DNA of 64,000 nt from Acanthosepion esculentum (Eukaryota > Mollusca > Cephalopoda > Sepiida > Sepiidae): NCBI GenBank assembly GCA_964036315.1, contig CAXIWW010000817.1, positions 5,677,501 to 5,741,500 of the forward strand. The letters run 5' to 3'. The notes beneath the pieces were generated by a model. The model was not told where the DNA came from, searched no databases, and was given only the letters and a program-made list of their open reading frames with translations. Positions 37,336-49,749 of this stretch are shown in pieces; the stretch's first letter is position 1; each line of letters begins with the position of its first letter. Made by a program: the position numbers and the translations under genes.

Positions 37336-39350
37336 TGTCTCCTGGGTGGGAGGTCGTCTGCGTGGGACTTTCTTGGACTCGGGGTCGTCTGCGTGGGTCT
37401 TTATTGGACTCTCTCCTGGGTGGGGAGTCGTCTGCGTGGGACTTTCTGGGACTGGGGTCGTCTGCGTGGGTCTTTCTGGGACTGTCTCCTGGGTGGGAGG
37501 TCGTCTGCTTGGGACTTTCAGGGACTGGGTGTCGTCTGCGTGGGAGATTCTGGGACAGTCTCCTGGGTGGGGTTCGTCGGCGTGGGATTTTCTGGGACTG
37601 GGGGGCGTCTGCGTGGGACTTTCTGGGACAGTGGGTCGTCTCCGTGGGACTTTCTGGGACTGTCTCATGGGTGGGGGGGTCGTCTGCGTGGGACTTTCTG
37701 GGACTGTCTCCTTGGTGGGGGGGTCGTCTGCGTAGGACATTGTGGGACTGGTGGTCGTGTGCGTGGGACATTCTGGGACTGGTGGTCTTCTGCGTGTTAC
37801 TTTCTGGGACTGTCTCCTGGGTGGGGGGTCGTCTGTATGGGACTTTCTTGGACTCGGGGTCGTCTGCGTGGGTCTTTCTTGGACTCTCTCCTGGGTGGGG
37901 GGTCGTCTGCGTGGGACTTTCTAGGACTGTCTCCTGCGCGGGAGGTCGTCTGCTTGGGATTTTCAGGGACTGGGTGTCGTCTGCGTGGGACTTTCTGGGA
38001 CAGTCTCCTGGGTGGGGTTCGTCCGCGTGGGACTTTCTGGGACTGGGGGTCGTCTGCGTGGGACTTTCTGGGACTGTCTCCTGGGTGGGGGGTATCTGCG
38101 TGGGACTTTCTGGGACTGTCTCCTGGGTGGGGAGTCGTCTGCTTGGGACTTTCTGAGACAGGGGGTCGTCTGCGTGGGTCTTTCTTGTACTGACTCCTGG
38201 GTGGGGGTCCGTCTGCGTGGGACTTGCTGGGACTGTCTCCTGAGTGGAGGGTCCTCTGCGTGGGATTTTCTGGGACTGGGTGTCGTCTGCGTGGGACTTT
38301 CTGGGACAGGGGGTCTTCTGCGTGGGACATTCTGGGACTGGGGTTAGTCTACGTGGGACTTTCAGTGACTCTCTTCTGGGTGGGGGATCGTCTGCGTGGG
38401 ACTTTCTGGGACTGTCTCCTTGGTGGGGGGCGTCTGCGTGGGACATTCTGGGACTGTGGGTCGTCTGCGTGGGACTTTCTGGGACTGGGGGTCGTCTGCG
38501 TGTTACTTTCTGGGACTGTCTCCTGGGTGGGGGGTCGTCTGTATGGGACTTTCTAGGACTCGGGGTCGTCTGCGTGGATCTTTTTTGGACTCTCTCCTAG
38601 GTGGGGGGTCTTCTGCATGGGACTTTCTGGGACTGGGCTCGTCTGCGTCGGACTTTCTGGGACTGTCTCCTTGCTGAGGGGTAGTGTGCGTGGGACTTTC
38701 TGGGACTGTCTCCTGGGTGGGTGTTCGTCTGCGTGGGATTTTCTGGGATTGGGGATCGTCTGCGTGGGACTTGCTGGGACACTCTCCTGTCTGGGAGTCG
38801 TCTGCGTGGGACTTTCTGGGACTGTCTCCTGGGTGGGGATTCGTCTGCCTGGGACTTTCTGAGACTGGGTGTCATCTGCCTGGTAGTTTCTGGGACTGTC
38901 TCCTGGGTGGGGGTCGTCTGCGTGGGACTTTCTGGGACTGGACTCCTCTGCGTGGGACTTTCTGGGACTGTCTCCTGGGTGGGAGGTCGTCTGCGTGGGA
39001 CTTTCTTGGACTCGGGGTCGTCTGCGTGGGTCTTTATTGGACTCTCTCCTGGGTGGGGAGTCGTCTGCGTGGGACTTTCTGGGACTGGGGTCGTCTGCGT
39101 GGGTCTTTCTGGGACTGTCTCCTGGGTGGGGGTTCGTCTGCGTGGGACTTTCTGGGACTGTCTCCTGCGTGGGAGGTCGTCTGCTTGGGACTTTCAGGGA
39201 CTGGGTGTCGTTTGCGTGGGAGATTCTGGGACAGTCTCCTGGGTGGGGTTCGTCGGCGTGGGATTTTCTGGGACTGGGGGGCGTCTGCGTGGGACTTTCT
39301 GGGACAGTGGGTCGTCTCCGTGGGACTTTCTGGGACTGTCTCATGGGTGG
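37336..39350 (+). repeat. D segment duplicated at ~1.63 kb spacing
   Basis: The variant string around TCTTTATTGGACTC at 37399 recurs at 39031, an offset of 1632. Matching continues through a GGGGGGCGTCTGCG type to CATGGGTGGGGGGGTCG (37666 and 39342, offset 1676), so the second copy gained one unit of about 43 bp. A further, partly degraded repeat of this string follows at about 39440-39720. Limits are approximate. Confidence 0.7.
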
Positions 39351-40580
39351 GGGGGTCGTCTGCGTGGGACTTTCTGGGACTGTCTCCTGGGTGGGGGGTC
39401 GTCTGCGTGTGACTTTCTGGGACTGTCTCCTGGGTGGTGAGTCGTCTGCGTGGGACTTTTTGGGACTGGGGTCGTCTGCGTGGGTCTTTCTGGGACTGTC
39501 TCCTGGGTGGGGGTTCGTCTGCGTGGGACTTTCTGGGACTGTCTCCTGCGTGGGAGGTCGTCTGCTTGGGACTTTCAGGGACTGGGTGTCGTCTGCGTGG
39601 GAGTTTCTGGGACAGTCTCCTGGGTGTGGTTCGTCTGCGTTGGACTTTCTGGGATTGTGAGTCGTCACCGTGGGACTTTCTGGGACTGTCTCATGGGTGG
39701 GGGGGTCGTCTGCGTGGGACTTTCTGGGACTGTCTCCTTGGTGGGGGGGGGGTCGTCTGCGTAGGACATTGTGGGACTGGTGGTCGTGTGCGTGGGACAT
39801 TCTGGGACTGGTGGTCGTCTGCATGTTACTTTCTGGGACTGTCTCCTGGGTGGGGGGTCGTCTGTATGGGACTTTCTGGGACTGGGGGTCGTCTGCGTGG
39901 GACTTTCTGGGACTGTCTCCTGGGTGGGGGGTAGTCTGCGTGGGACTTTCTGGGACTGTCTCCTGGGTGGGTAGTCGTCTGCTTGGGACTTTCTGAGACA
40001 GGGGGTCGTCTGCGTGGGTCTTTCTGGTACTGACTCCTGGGTGGGTGTCCGTCTGCGTGGGACTTTCTGGGACTGTCTCCTGAGTGGAGGGTCCTCTGCG
40101 TGGGAATTTTGGGACTGGGTGTCATCTGCGTGGGACTTTCTGGGACAGGGGGTCTTCTGCGTGGGACTTTCTGGGACTGGGGTTCATCTTCGTGGGACAT
40201 TCTGGGACTGGGGTTAGTCTGCGTGGGACTTTCAGGGACTCTCTTCTGGGTGGGGGATCGTCTGCGTGGGACTTTCTGGGACTGTCTCCTTGGTGGGGGG
40301 CGTCTGCGTGGGACATTCTGGGACTGTGGGTCTTCTGCGTGGGACTTTCTGGGACTGTCTCCTGGGTGGGGTGTCGTCTGCGTGGGACTTTGTGGGACTG
40401 GTGGTCGTCTGCGTTGGACTTTCTGGGACTGGGTGTCGTCTGCGTGTTACTTTCTGGGACTGTCTCCTGGGTGGGGATTCGTCTGCCTGGGACTTTCTGA
40501 GACTGGGTGTCATCTGCGTGGTAGTTTCTGGGACTGTCTCCTGGGTGGGGTTCGTCTGCGTGGGACTTTCTGGGACTGGG

Positions 40581-42907
40581 CTCCTCTGCGTGGGACTTTC
40601 TGGGACTTTCTCCTGGGTGGGGGTTCGTCTGCGTGGGACTTTCTGGGACTGTCTCCTGCGTGGGAGGTCGTCTTCTTCGGACTTTCAGGGACTGGGTGTC
40701 GTCTGCGTGGGACTTTCTGGGACTGTCTCCTGGGTGGGGGTCGTCTGCGTGGGACGTTCTGGGACTGGGCTCGTCTGCGTGGGACTTTCTGGGACTGTCT
40801 CCTCGGTGGGGAGTCGTCTGCGTGGGACTTTCTGGGACTGGGGGTTGTCTGCGTGGGACTTTCAGGGACTCTCTTCTGGGTGGGGGATCGTCTGCGTGGG
40901 ACTTTCTGGGACTGTCTCCTTGGTGGGGGGCGTCTGCGTGCGACATTCTGGGACTGTGGGTCGTCTGCGTGGGACTTTCTGGGACTGTCTCCTGGGTGGG
41001 GGGTCGTCTCCGTTGGACTTTGTTGGACTGGTAGTCGTCTGCGTGGGACTTTCTGGGACTGGGGGTCGTCTGGGTGTTACTTTCTGGGACAGTCTCCTGG
41101 GTGGAGGGTCGTCTGTATGGGACTTTCTAGGACTCGGTGTCGTCTGCGTGGATCTTTTTTGGACTCTCTCCTGGGTGGGGCGTCGTCTGCTTGGGACTTT
41201 CTGGGACTGTCTCCTGGGTGGGGATGCGTCTGCCTGGGACTTTCTGAGACTGGGTGTCATCTGCGTGGTAGTTTCTGGGACTGTCTCCTGGGTGGGGGTC
41301 GTCTGCGTGGGACTTTCTTGGACTGGGCTCGTCTGCGTGGGACTTTCTGGGACTTTCTCCTGGGTGGGGGGTCGTCTGCGTGGGACTTTCTGGGACTGTC
41401 TCCTGGGTGGGGTGTCTTCTGCGTGGGACTTTCTGGGACTGGGGTCGTCTGCGTGGGTCTTTCTGGGACTGTTTGCTGGGTGGGGGTGCGTCTGCGTGGG
41501 ACTTTCTGGGACTGTCTCCTGCGTGGGAGGTCGTCTGCTTGGGACTTTCAGGGACTGGGTGTCTTCTGCGCGGGAGTTTCTGGGACAGTCTCCTGGGTGG
41601 GGTTCGTCTGCGTGGGACTTTCTGGGACTGGGGGGCGTCTGCGTGGGACTTTCTGGGACAGTGGGTCGTCTCCGTGGGACTTTCTGGGACTGTCTCATGG
41701 GTGGGGGGGTCGTCTGCGTGGGACTTTCTGGGACTCGTGGTCTTCTGCGTGTAACTTTCTGGGACTGTCTCCTGGGTGGGGGGTCGTCTGTATGGGACTT
41801 TCTAGGACTCGGGGTCGTCTGCGTGGATCTTTTTTGGACTCTCTCCTAGGTGGGGGGTCTTCTGCGTGGGACTTTCTGGGACTGGGCTCGTCTGCGTCGG
41901 ACTTTCTGGGACTGGGCTCGTCTGCGTCGGACTTTCTGGGACTGTCTCCTTGGTGACGGGTAGTCTGCGTGGGACTTTCTGGGACTGTCTCCTGGGTGGG
42001 TGTTCGTCTGCGTGGGATTTTCTGGGATTGGGGATCGTCTGCGTGGGACTTCCTGGGACACTCTCCTGTCTGGGAGTCGTCTGCGTGGGACTTTCTGGGA
42101 CTGTCTCCTGGGTGGGGATTCGTCTGCCTGGGACTTTCTGAGACTGGGCTCCTCTGCGTGGGACTTTCTGGGACTTTCTCCTGGGTGGGGTTTCGTCTGC
42201 GTGGGACTTTCTGGGACTGTCTCCTGCGTGGGAGGTCGTCTTCTTGGGACTTTCAGGAACTGGGTGTCGTCTGCGTGGGACTTTCTTGGACTGTCTCCTG
42301 GGTGGGGGTCGTCTGCGTGGGACTTTCTGGGACTGGGCTCGTCTGCGTGGGACTTTCTGGGACTGTCTCCTCGGTGGGGAGTCGTCTGCGTGGGACTTTC
42401 TTGGACTGGGGGTTGTCTGCGTGGGACTTTCAGGGACTCTCTTCTGGGTGGGGGATCGTCTGCGTGGGACTTTCTAGGACTGTCTCCTTGGTGGGGGGGC
42501 GTCTGCGTGCGACATTCTGGGACTGTGGGTCGTCTGCGTGGGACTTTCTGGGACTGTCTATTGGGTGGGGGGTCGTCTGCGTGGGACTTTCTGGGACTGG
42601 GGGTCGTCTGGGTGTTACTTTCTGGGACAGTCTCCTGGGTGGGGCGTCGTCTGTATGGGACTTTCTAGGACTCGGTGTCGTCTGCGTGGATCTTTTTTGG
42701 ACTCTCTCCTGGGTGGGGCGTCGTCTGCGTGGGACTTTCTGGGACTGTCTCCTGGGTCGGGATGCGTCTGCCTGGGACTTTCTGAGACTGGGTGTCATCT
42801 GCGTGGTAGTTTCTGGGACTGTCTCCTGGGTGGGGGTCGTCTGCGTGGGACTTTCTTGGACTGGGCTCGTCTGCGTGGGACTTTCTGGGACTTTCTCCTG
42901 GGTGTGG
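40581..42907 (+). repeat. D segment of ~0.8 kb duplicated at ~1.55 kb spacing
   Basis: A stretch from 40581 (CTCCTCTGCG) to about 41368 matches 42149-42907. The offset is 1568 at the start and at TCGGTGGGGA (40803 and 42371), and 1539 at GATGCGTCTGCCTGGG (41222 and 42761). The change in offset means indels of about one short unit. DNA between the copies is D as well. Confidence 0.7.
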
Positions 42908-45900
42908 GGTCGTCTGTGTGGGATATCTAGGACTGTCTCCTGGGTGGGGGTCGTCTGCATGGGACTTTCTGGGACTGGGGGTTGTCTGCATGGGTCTTTC
43001 TGGTACAGTCTCCTGCGTGCGGTGTCGTCTGCGTGGGATTTTGTGGGATTGGGGGTCGTCTGCGTGGGACTTTATGGGACTGGGGGTCGTCTGCGTGGGT
43101 CATTCTGGGACTCTCTCCTTGGTGGGGGGGTCGTCTGCGTGGGACATTTTGGGACTGTTTCCTGGGTGGGGACTCGTCTGCGTGGGACTTTCTGGGACTG
43201 GGTGTCGTCTGCGTGGGCCTTTCTGGGACAGTCTCCTGGGTCCGGTGTCGTCTGCGTGGGACTTTGTGGGACTGGTGGTCTTCTGCGTGGGACTTTCTGG
43301 GACTGTCTCCTGGGTGGGGGTCGTCTGTTTGGGACTTTTTGGGACTGGGGGTCGTCTGCGTGGGTCATTCTGGGACTCTCTCCTTGGTGGGGGGGTCGTC
43401 TGCGTGGGACATTTTGGGACTGTTTCCTGGGTGGGGGTCGTCTGCGTGGGACTTTCTGGGATTGTCTCCTGGCTGGGAGTCGTCTGCAGGGGACTTCCTA
43501 GGACTGGGGGTCGTCTGCGTGGGACTAACCTGGACTGTCTCCTGGGTGGGGGGTCGTCTGCGTGGGATTTTCTGGGACTGGGGGTCGTCTGCGTGGGAAT
43601 TGCTGGTACACTCTCCTGTCTGGGGGTCGTCTGCGTGGGACTTTCTGGGACTGGCTCCTGGGTGTGGGGTCGTCTGCGTGGGATATCTAGGACTGTCTCC
43701 TGGGTGTGGTGTCGTCTTCATGGGACTTTCTCGGACTGGGGGTCGTCTGCATGGGTCTTTCTGGTACCGTCTCCTTTGTGCGGTGTCGTCTGCGTGGGAT
43801 TTTGTAGGACTGGGGGTCGTCTGCGTGGGACTTTCTGGGACTGGGGGTCGTCTGCGTGGGATTTTCTGGGACTGGGGGTCGTCTGCGTGGGTCTTTCTTG
43901 GACTGGGGGTCTTCTGCGTGGGACTTTCTGGGAGTGTTTCCTGGGTGGGTGTCGTCTGTTTGGGACTTTCTGGGACTGTCTCCTCGGTGGGGGTCGTCTG
44001 CGTGGGACTTTCTGGGACTGTCTCCTGACTGGGGTCGTCTGCATGGGACTTCCTAGGACTGGGGGTCGTCTGCGTGGGATTTGCTGGGACTGGGGGTCGT
44101 CTGCGTCGAACTTTCTGGGACTGTCTCCTGGCTCTGTGGTCTTCTGCGTGGGACTTTCTTGGACTGTCTCCTGGGTGGGGGTAGTCTGCGTGGGACTTTC
44201 TTGGACTGTCTCCTGGGTGGAAGGTTGTCTGCGTGGGATATCTGGGACAGTCTCCTAGGTGGGGGGTCGTCTGCATGGGTCTTTCTGGGACTGGGGGTCG
44301 TCTGCGTGGGTCTTTCTTGGATTCTCCTGGGTGAGGGGTTTTCTGCGTAAGAAATTCTGGGACTGGAGGTCGTCTGCGTGGGTCTTTCTGGGAATGTCTC
44401 CTGCGTGGGGGGTCGTCTGCGTGGGACTTTCAGGGACTGGGTGTCGTCTGCGTGGGACTTTCTGTGACTGTCACCTTAGTGGGGGTCGTCTGTGTGTGAC
44501 TTTCTGGGACTGGGGGTCGTCTGGGTGGGTCTTTCTGGGACAGTCTCCTGGGTGCGGTGTCGTCTGCGTGGGACTTTGTGGGACTGGGGGTCGTCTGCGT
44601 GGGACTGTCTCCTGGTTGGGGGGTCGTCTGCGTGGGACTTTCTGGGACTGTCTCCTGGGTTGGGGTCGTCTGCGTGGGACTTTCTGGGACTGGGGTTCGT
44701 CTTGTGGGACTTGCTGGTACACTCTCCTGTCTGGGGGTCGTCTGCGTGGGACTTTCTTGGACTGGGGCTCGTCTGCGTGGGTCTTTCTGGGACAGTCTTC
44801 TGGGTGCGGTGTCGTCTGCGTGGGATTTTGTGGGACTGGGGGTCGTCTGCGTGGTACTTTCTGGGACTGGGGGTCGTCTTGTGGGTCTTTCTGGGACTCT
44901 GTCCTGGGTGGAGGGTCATCTGCCTTGGGCTTTCTGGGACTCTTTCCTGGGTGGGGACTCGTCTGCGTGGGACTTTCTGGGACTGTGGGTCGACTTCCTG
45001 GGTCTTTCTGGGACAGTCTCCTAGGTGAGGTGTCTTCTGCGTGGGATTGTGTGGGACTGGGGGTCGTCTGCGTGGGACTTTCTTGGACTGGGGGTCGTCT
45101 GCGTGGGACTTTCTGGGACTTTCTCCTGGGTGGGGGGTCGTCTTTTTGGGACTTTCTGGGTCTGGCTCCTGGGTGTGGGGCCGTCTTCGTGGGACTTTCT
45201 GTGAATGGGGCTCGTCTGCGTGGGACTTTCTGGGACTGGGGGTCGTCTGCGTGGGTCTTTCTGGGACTGTCTTTTGGGTGGGTGTCGTCTGCGTGTGACT
45301 TTCTGGGACTGGGGTTCGTCTGTGTGGGACTCTCTGGGGCTCGTCTGCGTGGGACTTTCTGGGAGTGGGGGTCGTCTGCGTGGGACTTTCTGGGACTGTC
45401 TGCTGGGTGGGGATCGTCTGCGTGGGTTTTTCTGGGAGTGGGGGTCGTCTGCGTGGGAATTTCTGGGACTGTCTCCTTGGTAGGGTGTCATCTGCGTGGG
45501 ACTTTCTGGGACTAGGGGTCGTCTGCGTGGGACTTTCTGGGACTGTCTTCTGGGTGGGAGGTTTTCTGCGTGGGACTTTCTGTGACTGGGGGTCGTCTGC
45601 GTGGGACATTCTTGTATTGGGGGCTGTCTGCGTGGGACTTTCATGGCCTGGGTGTCGTCTGCGTGGGACTTTCTGGGACTGTCTCCTGGGTGGGGGTCAT
45701 CTGCGTGGGATATCTGTGTCTGTCTCCTTGGTGGGGGGTCGTCTGCGTGGGACTCTCTGGGACTGGGCCTCGTCTGCGTGGGACTTTCTGGGACTGGGTG
45801 TCGTCTTCGTTGGTCTTTCTGGGACTGTCTCCTGGGTGGGGATCGTCTGCGTGGGACTTTCTAGGACTGGGGTTCGTCTGCGTGGGACTCTCTGGGACTG

Positions 45901-47318
45901 GGGCCCTCTGCGTGGGACTTTTTGGGAGTGGGGGTCGTCTGCGTGGGACTTTCTGGGACTGTCTCCTGGGTGGGGGGTCGTCTGCGTGGGACTTTCTTGG
46001 ACTGGGGGTCGTCTGCGTGTGACTTTCTGGGACTGTCTCCTGGGTGGCGGTTCGTCTGCGTGGGAATTTCTGGGACTGTCTCCTTGGTAGGGTGTCGTCT
46101 GCGTGGGACTTTCTGGGACTGGGGGTCGTCTGCGTGGGTCTTTCTTGGACTGTCTCCTGGGTTGGGGGTCGTCTGCGTGGGACTTTCTCGAACTCTGGGT
46201 CGTTTGCGTGGGATTTTCTGGGACTGTCTCATGGGTGGGTGTTGTCTGCGTGGGACTTTCTGGGACTGGGGGTCGTCTGCGTGGGACATTCTTGGACTGG
46301 GGGCTGTCTGCGTGGGACTTTCTGGTAGTGGGGGTCGTCTGCGTGTGACTTTCTGGGACTGTCTCCTGGGTGGGGGATCGTCTGCGTGGGACTTTCTGGG
46401 ACAGTCTCCTGGGTGGGGATCGTCTCCGTGGGTTTTTCTGGGACTGGGGGTCGTCTGCGTGGGACTTTCTGGGACTGTCTCCTTAGTAGGGTGTCGTCTG
46501 CGTGGGACTTTCTGGGACTGGGGGTCGTCTGCGTGGGACCTTCTGGGACTGGGGATTGTCTGCGTGGGACTTTCTGGGACTGGGGTTCGTCTTCGTGGGA
46601 CTTTCTGGGACTGTCTTCTCTCTGGGGGGTCGTCTGTGTGGGACTTTATGGGACTAGGGGGTCGTTTGCGTGTGACTTTCTGGGAGTGGGAGTCGTCTGC
46701 GTGGGACTTTCTGGGACTGTCTCCTGGGTGGGGGGTTGTCTGCCTTGGACTTTCTGAGACTGGGGGTCGTCTGCGTGAGACTTTCTGGGACTGTCTCCTG
46801 TGTATGGGGTCGTCTGCGTGGGACTTTCTGGGAATGTGGGTCGTCTGCGTGGGACTTTCTGGGATTGTCTCCTGGTTGGGGGGTTTTCTGCCTGGGACTT
46901 TCTGAGACTGTGGGTCGTCTGCGTGAGACTTTCTGGGACTGTCTCCTGGGTATGGGGTCGTCTGCTTGGGACTTTTGGGGTCTGGGGGTCGTCTGCGTGG
47001 GACTTTTTGTGACTGGGGGTCGTCTGCTTGGGATTTTCTGGGAGTGGGGGTCGTCTGCATGGGACTTTCATGGACTGTCTCCTGGGTGGGGGGTCGTCTG
47101 CGTGGGACTTTCTGGGACTGGGGGTCGTCTGCATGGGACCTTCTGGGACTGGGGTTCGTCTGCTTGGGACTTTCTGGGACTGGGGGCCATCTGCGTGAAT
47201 CTTTCTGGTAGTGGGGGTCATCTGCGTGGGACTTTCTGGGACTGTCTCCTGGGTGGGGGATCTTCTGCGTGGGACTTTCTGTGTCTGTCTCCTGGATGGA
47301 GGGTCGTCTGCGTGGGAC

Positions 47319-49749
47319 TTTCACAAAAGAGCCAGGCGTATTCGGCTTGTAGCAGGGTGAGATTGCTTGTAAGGCAGTTTTTTAAAAAAAAGACTGTAGA
47401 TGTCGTTTTGTAGCAGCGTGAGATTGCTTGTAAGGCAGTTGCCACAAATGAGCCAGGAGAATTGGGTTTGCTGCAGCCTGAGATTGCTTGTAAGGCCGTT
47501 ATCACAATAGAGCCAGGAGAATTCGGCTGGTAGCAGGCTGAGATTGCTTGCAAGGCAGTTCCCACAAAAGAGCCAGGAGAAATCGGTTCGTAGACGGCTG
47601 GGATTGCTTGTAAGGTAATTCGCACAAAAAGCCAGGATAATTCATATTGCTGCAGCCTGAGAAGGCTTGTAAGGTAGATGCCAGAAATGAGCCAGGGGAA
47701 ATCGGTCCGTAGCAGCCTGGGAATGCTTGTAAGACAATTATTACAAAAAGTCAGGAAAATTGGACTAGCGGCAGCCTGAGATTGCTTGTAAGGCAGTTGT
47801 CACAATAGAGACAGGAGAATTCGTCTTGTAGCTGCCTGAGATTGCTTGTAAGGCAGTTACCACAAAAGAACCAGGAGAAATCGGCACGTAGCCGCCTGGG
47901 ATTGCTTTTAAGGCAATTGGCACAAAAATCAGGAGAACTGTCCCGGCAGCAGCCTGAAATTGCTTGTAAGGCAGTTGTCACAAAAGAGACACGATATGTC
48001 GATTTGTAGCGGCCTGATATTAATTGTAAGGCAGTTTTGACAAAAGAGCCAAGAGAAGTAGGCTCGTATCAGCCTGACATTGCTTGTAAGGCAGTTGTCA
48101 CAAAAGCGCCAGGAGAATTCGGCTTGTAGCAGCCTGAGATTTATTGTAAGGCAGTTGCCACAAAAGGGCCAGGAGAAATCGGCTCGTAGCCGCCTTGGAG
48201 TGCTTGTAAGGCAATTCGCACAAAAAGCCAGGAGAATTCATATTGCTGCAGACTGAGAATGCTTGTAAGACAGATGCCAAAAATGAGCCTGGAGAAATGC
48301 TTCGTAGCAGCCTGGGATTGCTTGTAAGGCAATTGGCACAAAAAGTCAGGAGAATTGGACTAGCGGCAGCCTGAGATTTCTTGTAAGGCAGATACCACAA
48401 AAGAGCCAGGAGAAATCGGCACGTGGCCGCCTGGGATTGCTTTTAAAGCAATTGGCACAAAAAGTCAGGAGAATATGGCTGGATCCAGCCTGAGATTGCT
48501 TGTAAGGCAGTTTTCATAGAAGAGCCAGGCTCGTAGAAACCTGAGATTGCTTGGAAGGCAGTTGGCAGTATAGAGGCAGGAGAAATCGGCTTGTAGCAAC
48601 CTGAGATCCTTTGTAAGACAGTTTTCACAAATTGCCCGATTAAGTCGGCCCATAGCAGCCTGAGATTGCTTGTAAGGCAGTTTTCACAGAAGAGCCAGCA
48701 GGTGTAGGCTTGTATTAGCCTGAGATTGTTGTAAGGCAGTTTTCACAAAAGAGCCAGGATATGTCGTTTTGTAGCAGCCTGAGACTGCTTGTAAGGCAGT
48801 TGCCTCAAAAGAGCAAGGCGTATTCGGCTTGTAGTAGCCTGAGATTTCATGTAAGGCAGTTTTCACAAAAGTCTTAAGAGAAATCGGATCATAGCAGCCT
48901 GACATTGCTTGTAAGGGAGTTGTCACAAAAGAGCCAGTAGAATTCGTCTTGTAGCAGCCTGAGATTGCTTGTAAGGTAGTCGCCACAAAAGAGGCTTGAG
49001 AAATCGGCTCGTAGCAGCCTGGGATTATTTTGTAAGGCAATTGGCAAAAAAGCCAGGAACATTGGGCTTGCTGCAGCCTGAGATTGCTTGTAAGGCATTT
49101 GTCACGAAAGAGCCGGGAGATCGATTTTTTAGCAGCCTGAGATTGCTTGTAATGCAGTTGTCCTAAAAGTGCCAGCAGGTGTAGGCTTGTAGAAGAATGA
49201 GATTGCTTGTAAGGCAATTTTCACAAATCTCCCAGGAGAACCGTCTCGTAGAATCCTAAGATTGCGTGTAAGGCACTTTCCACAAAAAGCCAGGAGAAAT
49301 GGGCTCGTAGCAGCCTGAGATTGCTTGTAAGGCAGGTGTCACAAAAGAGCCAGGCGTATTCGGATTGTAGCAGCCTGAGATTGCTTGTAAGGCTGTTTTC
49401 AAAAAATGAGCCAGGAGAATTGGGCTTGCTGCAGCCTGAGATTCGTTGTAAGGCAGTTGTCACAACAAGCCAGGAGAAATGGGCTCGTAGCAGCGTGGGA
49501 TTGCTTGTAAGGCAAATGGCACAAAAAGCCAGGAGAATTAGCTTGCTGCAGCCTGAGATTGATTGTAAGGCAGTTGTCACAAAACAGTCAGGAGATGTCG
49601 ATTTTTAGCAACCTGAGATTGATTTTAGCGCAGTTTTCACAGAAGAGCCAGCAGGTGTGGGCTTGTATCAGCCTGAGATTGCTTGTAAGGCAGGTTTCAC
49701 AAAAGAGCCAGGAAATGCCGTTTTGTAGCAGCCTGAGATTGCTTGTAAG
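47319..49749 (+). repeat. Family C satellite, right arm of block 2
   Basis: About 40 forward C monomers. It starts inside a monomer at TTTCACAAAAGAGCCAGG, sharing TTTC with the D unit end. The last 1.26 kb (48490-49749) is the counterpart of 17650-18953. The array ends at GATTGCTTGTAAGG and joins B, with GG shared. Periodic open frames such as 48684-49217 minus are not genes. Confidence 0.93.
48490..49749 (+). repeat. C end segment shared by both blocks, copy 2
   Basis: Matches 17650-18953 at offset 30840 with scattered base changes, and lacks one 60-bp monomer present at 18780-18838. The final monomers next to B (GCAGGTGTGGGCTTGTATC, then GAAATGCCGTTTTGTAGC) also appear as a reverse complement at 6929-7060. 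This gives three copies of one junction in the window, one of them inverted. Confidence 0.88.

Larger units (their letters stand above)
35966..47318 (+). repeat. Family D G-rich minisatellite, array 2
   Basis: About 11.35 kb of the same 31/43-bp D units as at 9345, in the same orientation and more than twice as long. It contains several internal duplications (221 bp, and stretches of about 0.4 and 0.8 kb repeated 1.5-1.7 kb apart). Long frames on both strands (610 codons at 36614-38446 minus, 618 at 40100-41956 plus, 527 at 40266-41849 plus) reflect a stop-free unit. The minus products are rich in P, R, S, T and K and the plus products in G, W, L and V, with no domain. It ends at GTGGGACTTTC, where C resumes. 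Confidence 0.95.
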
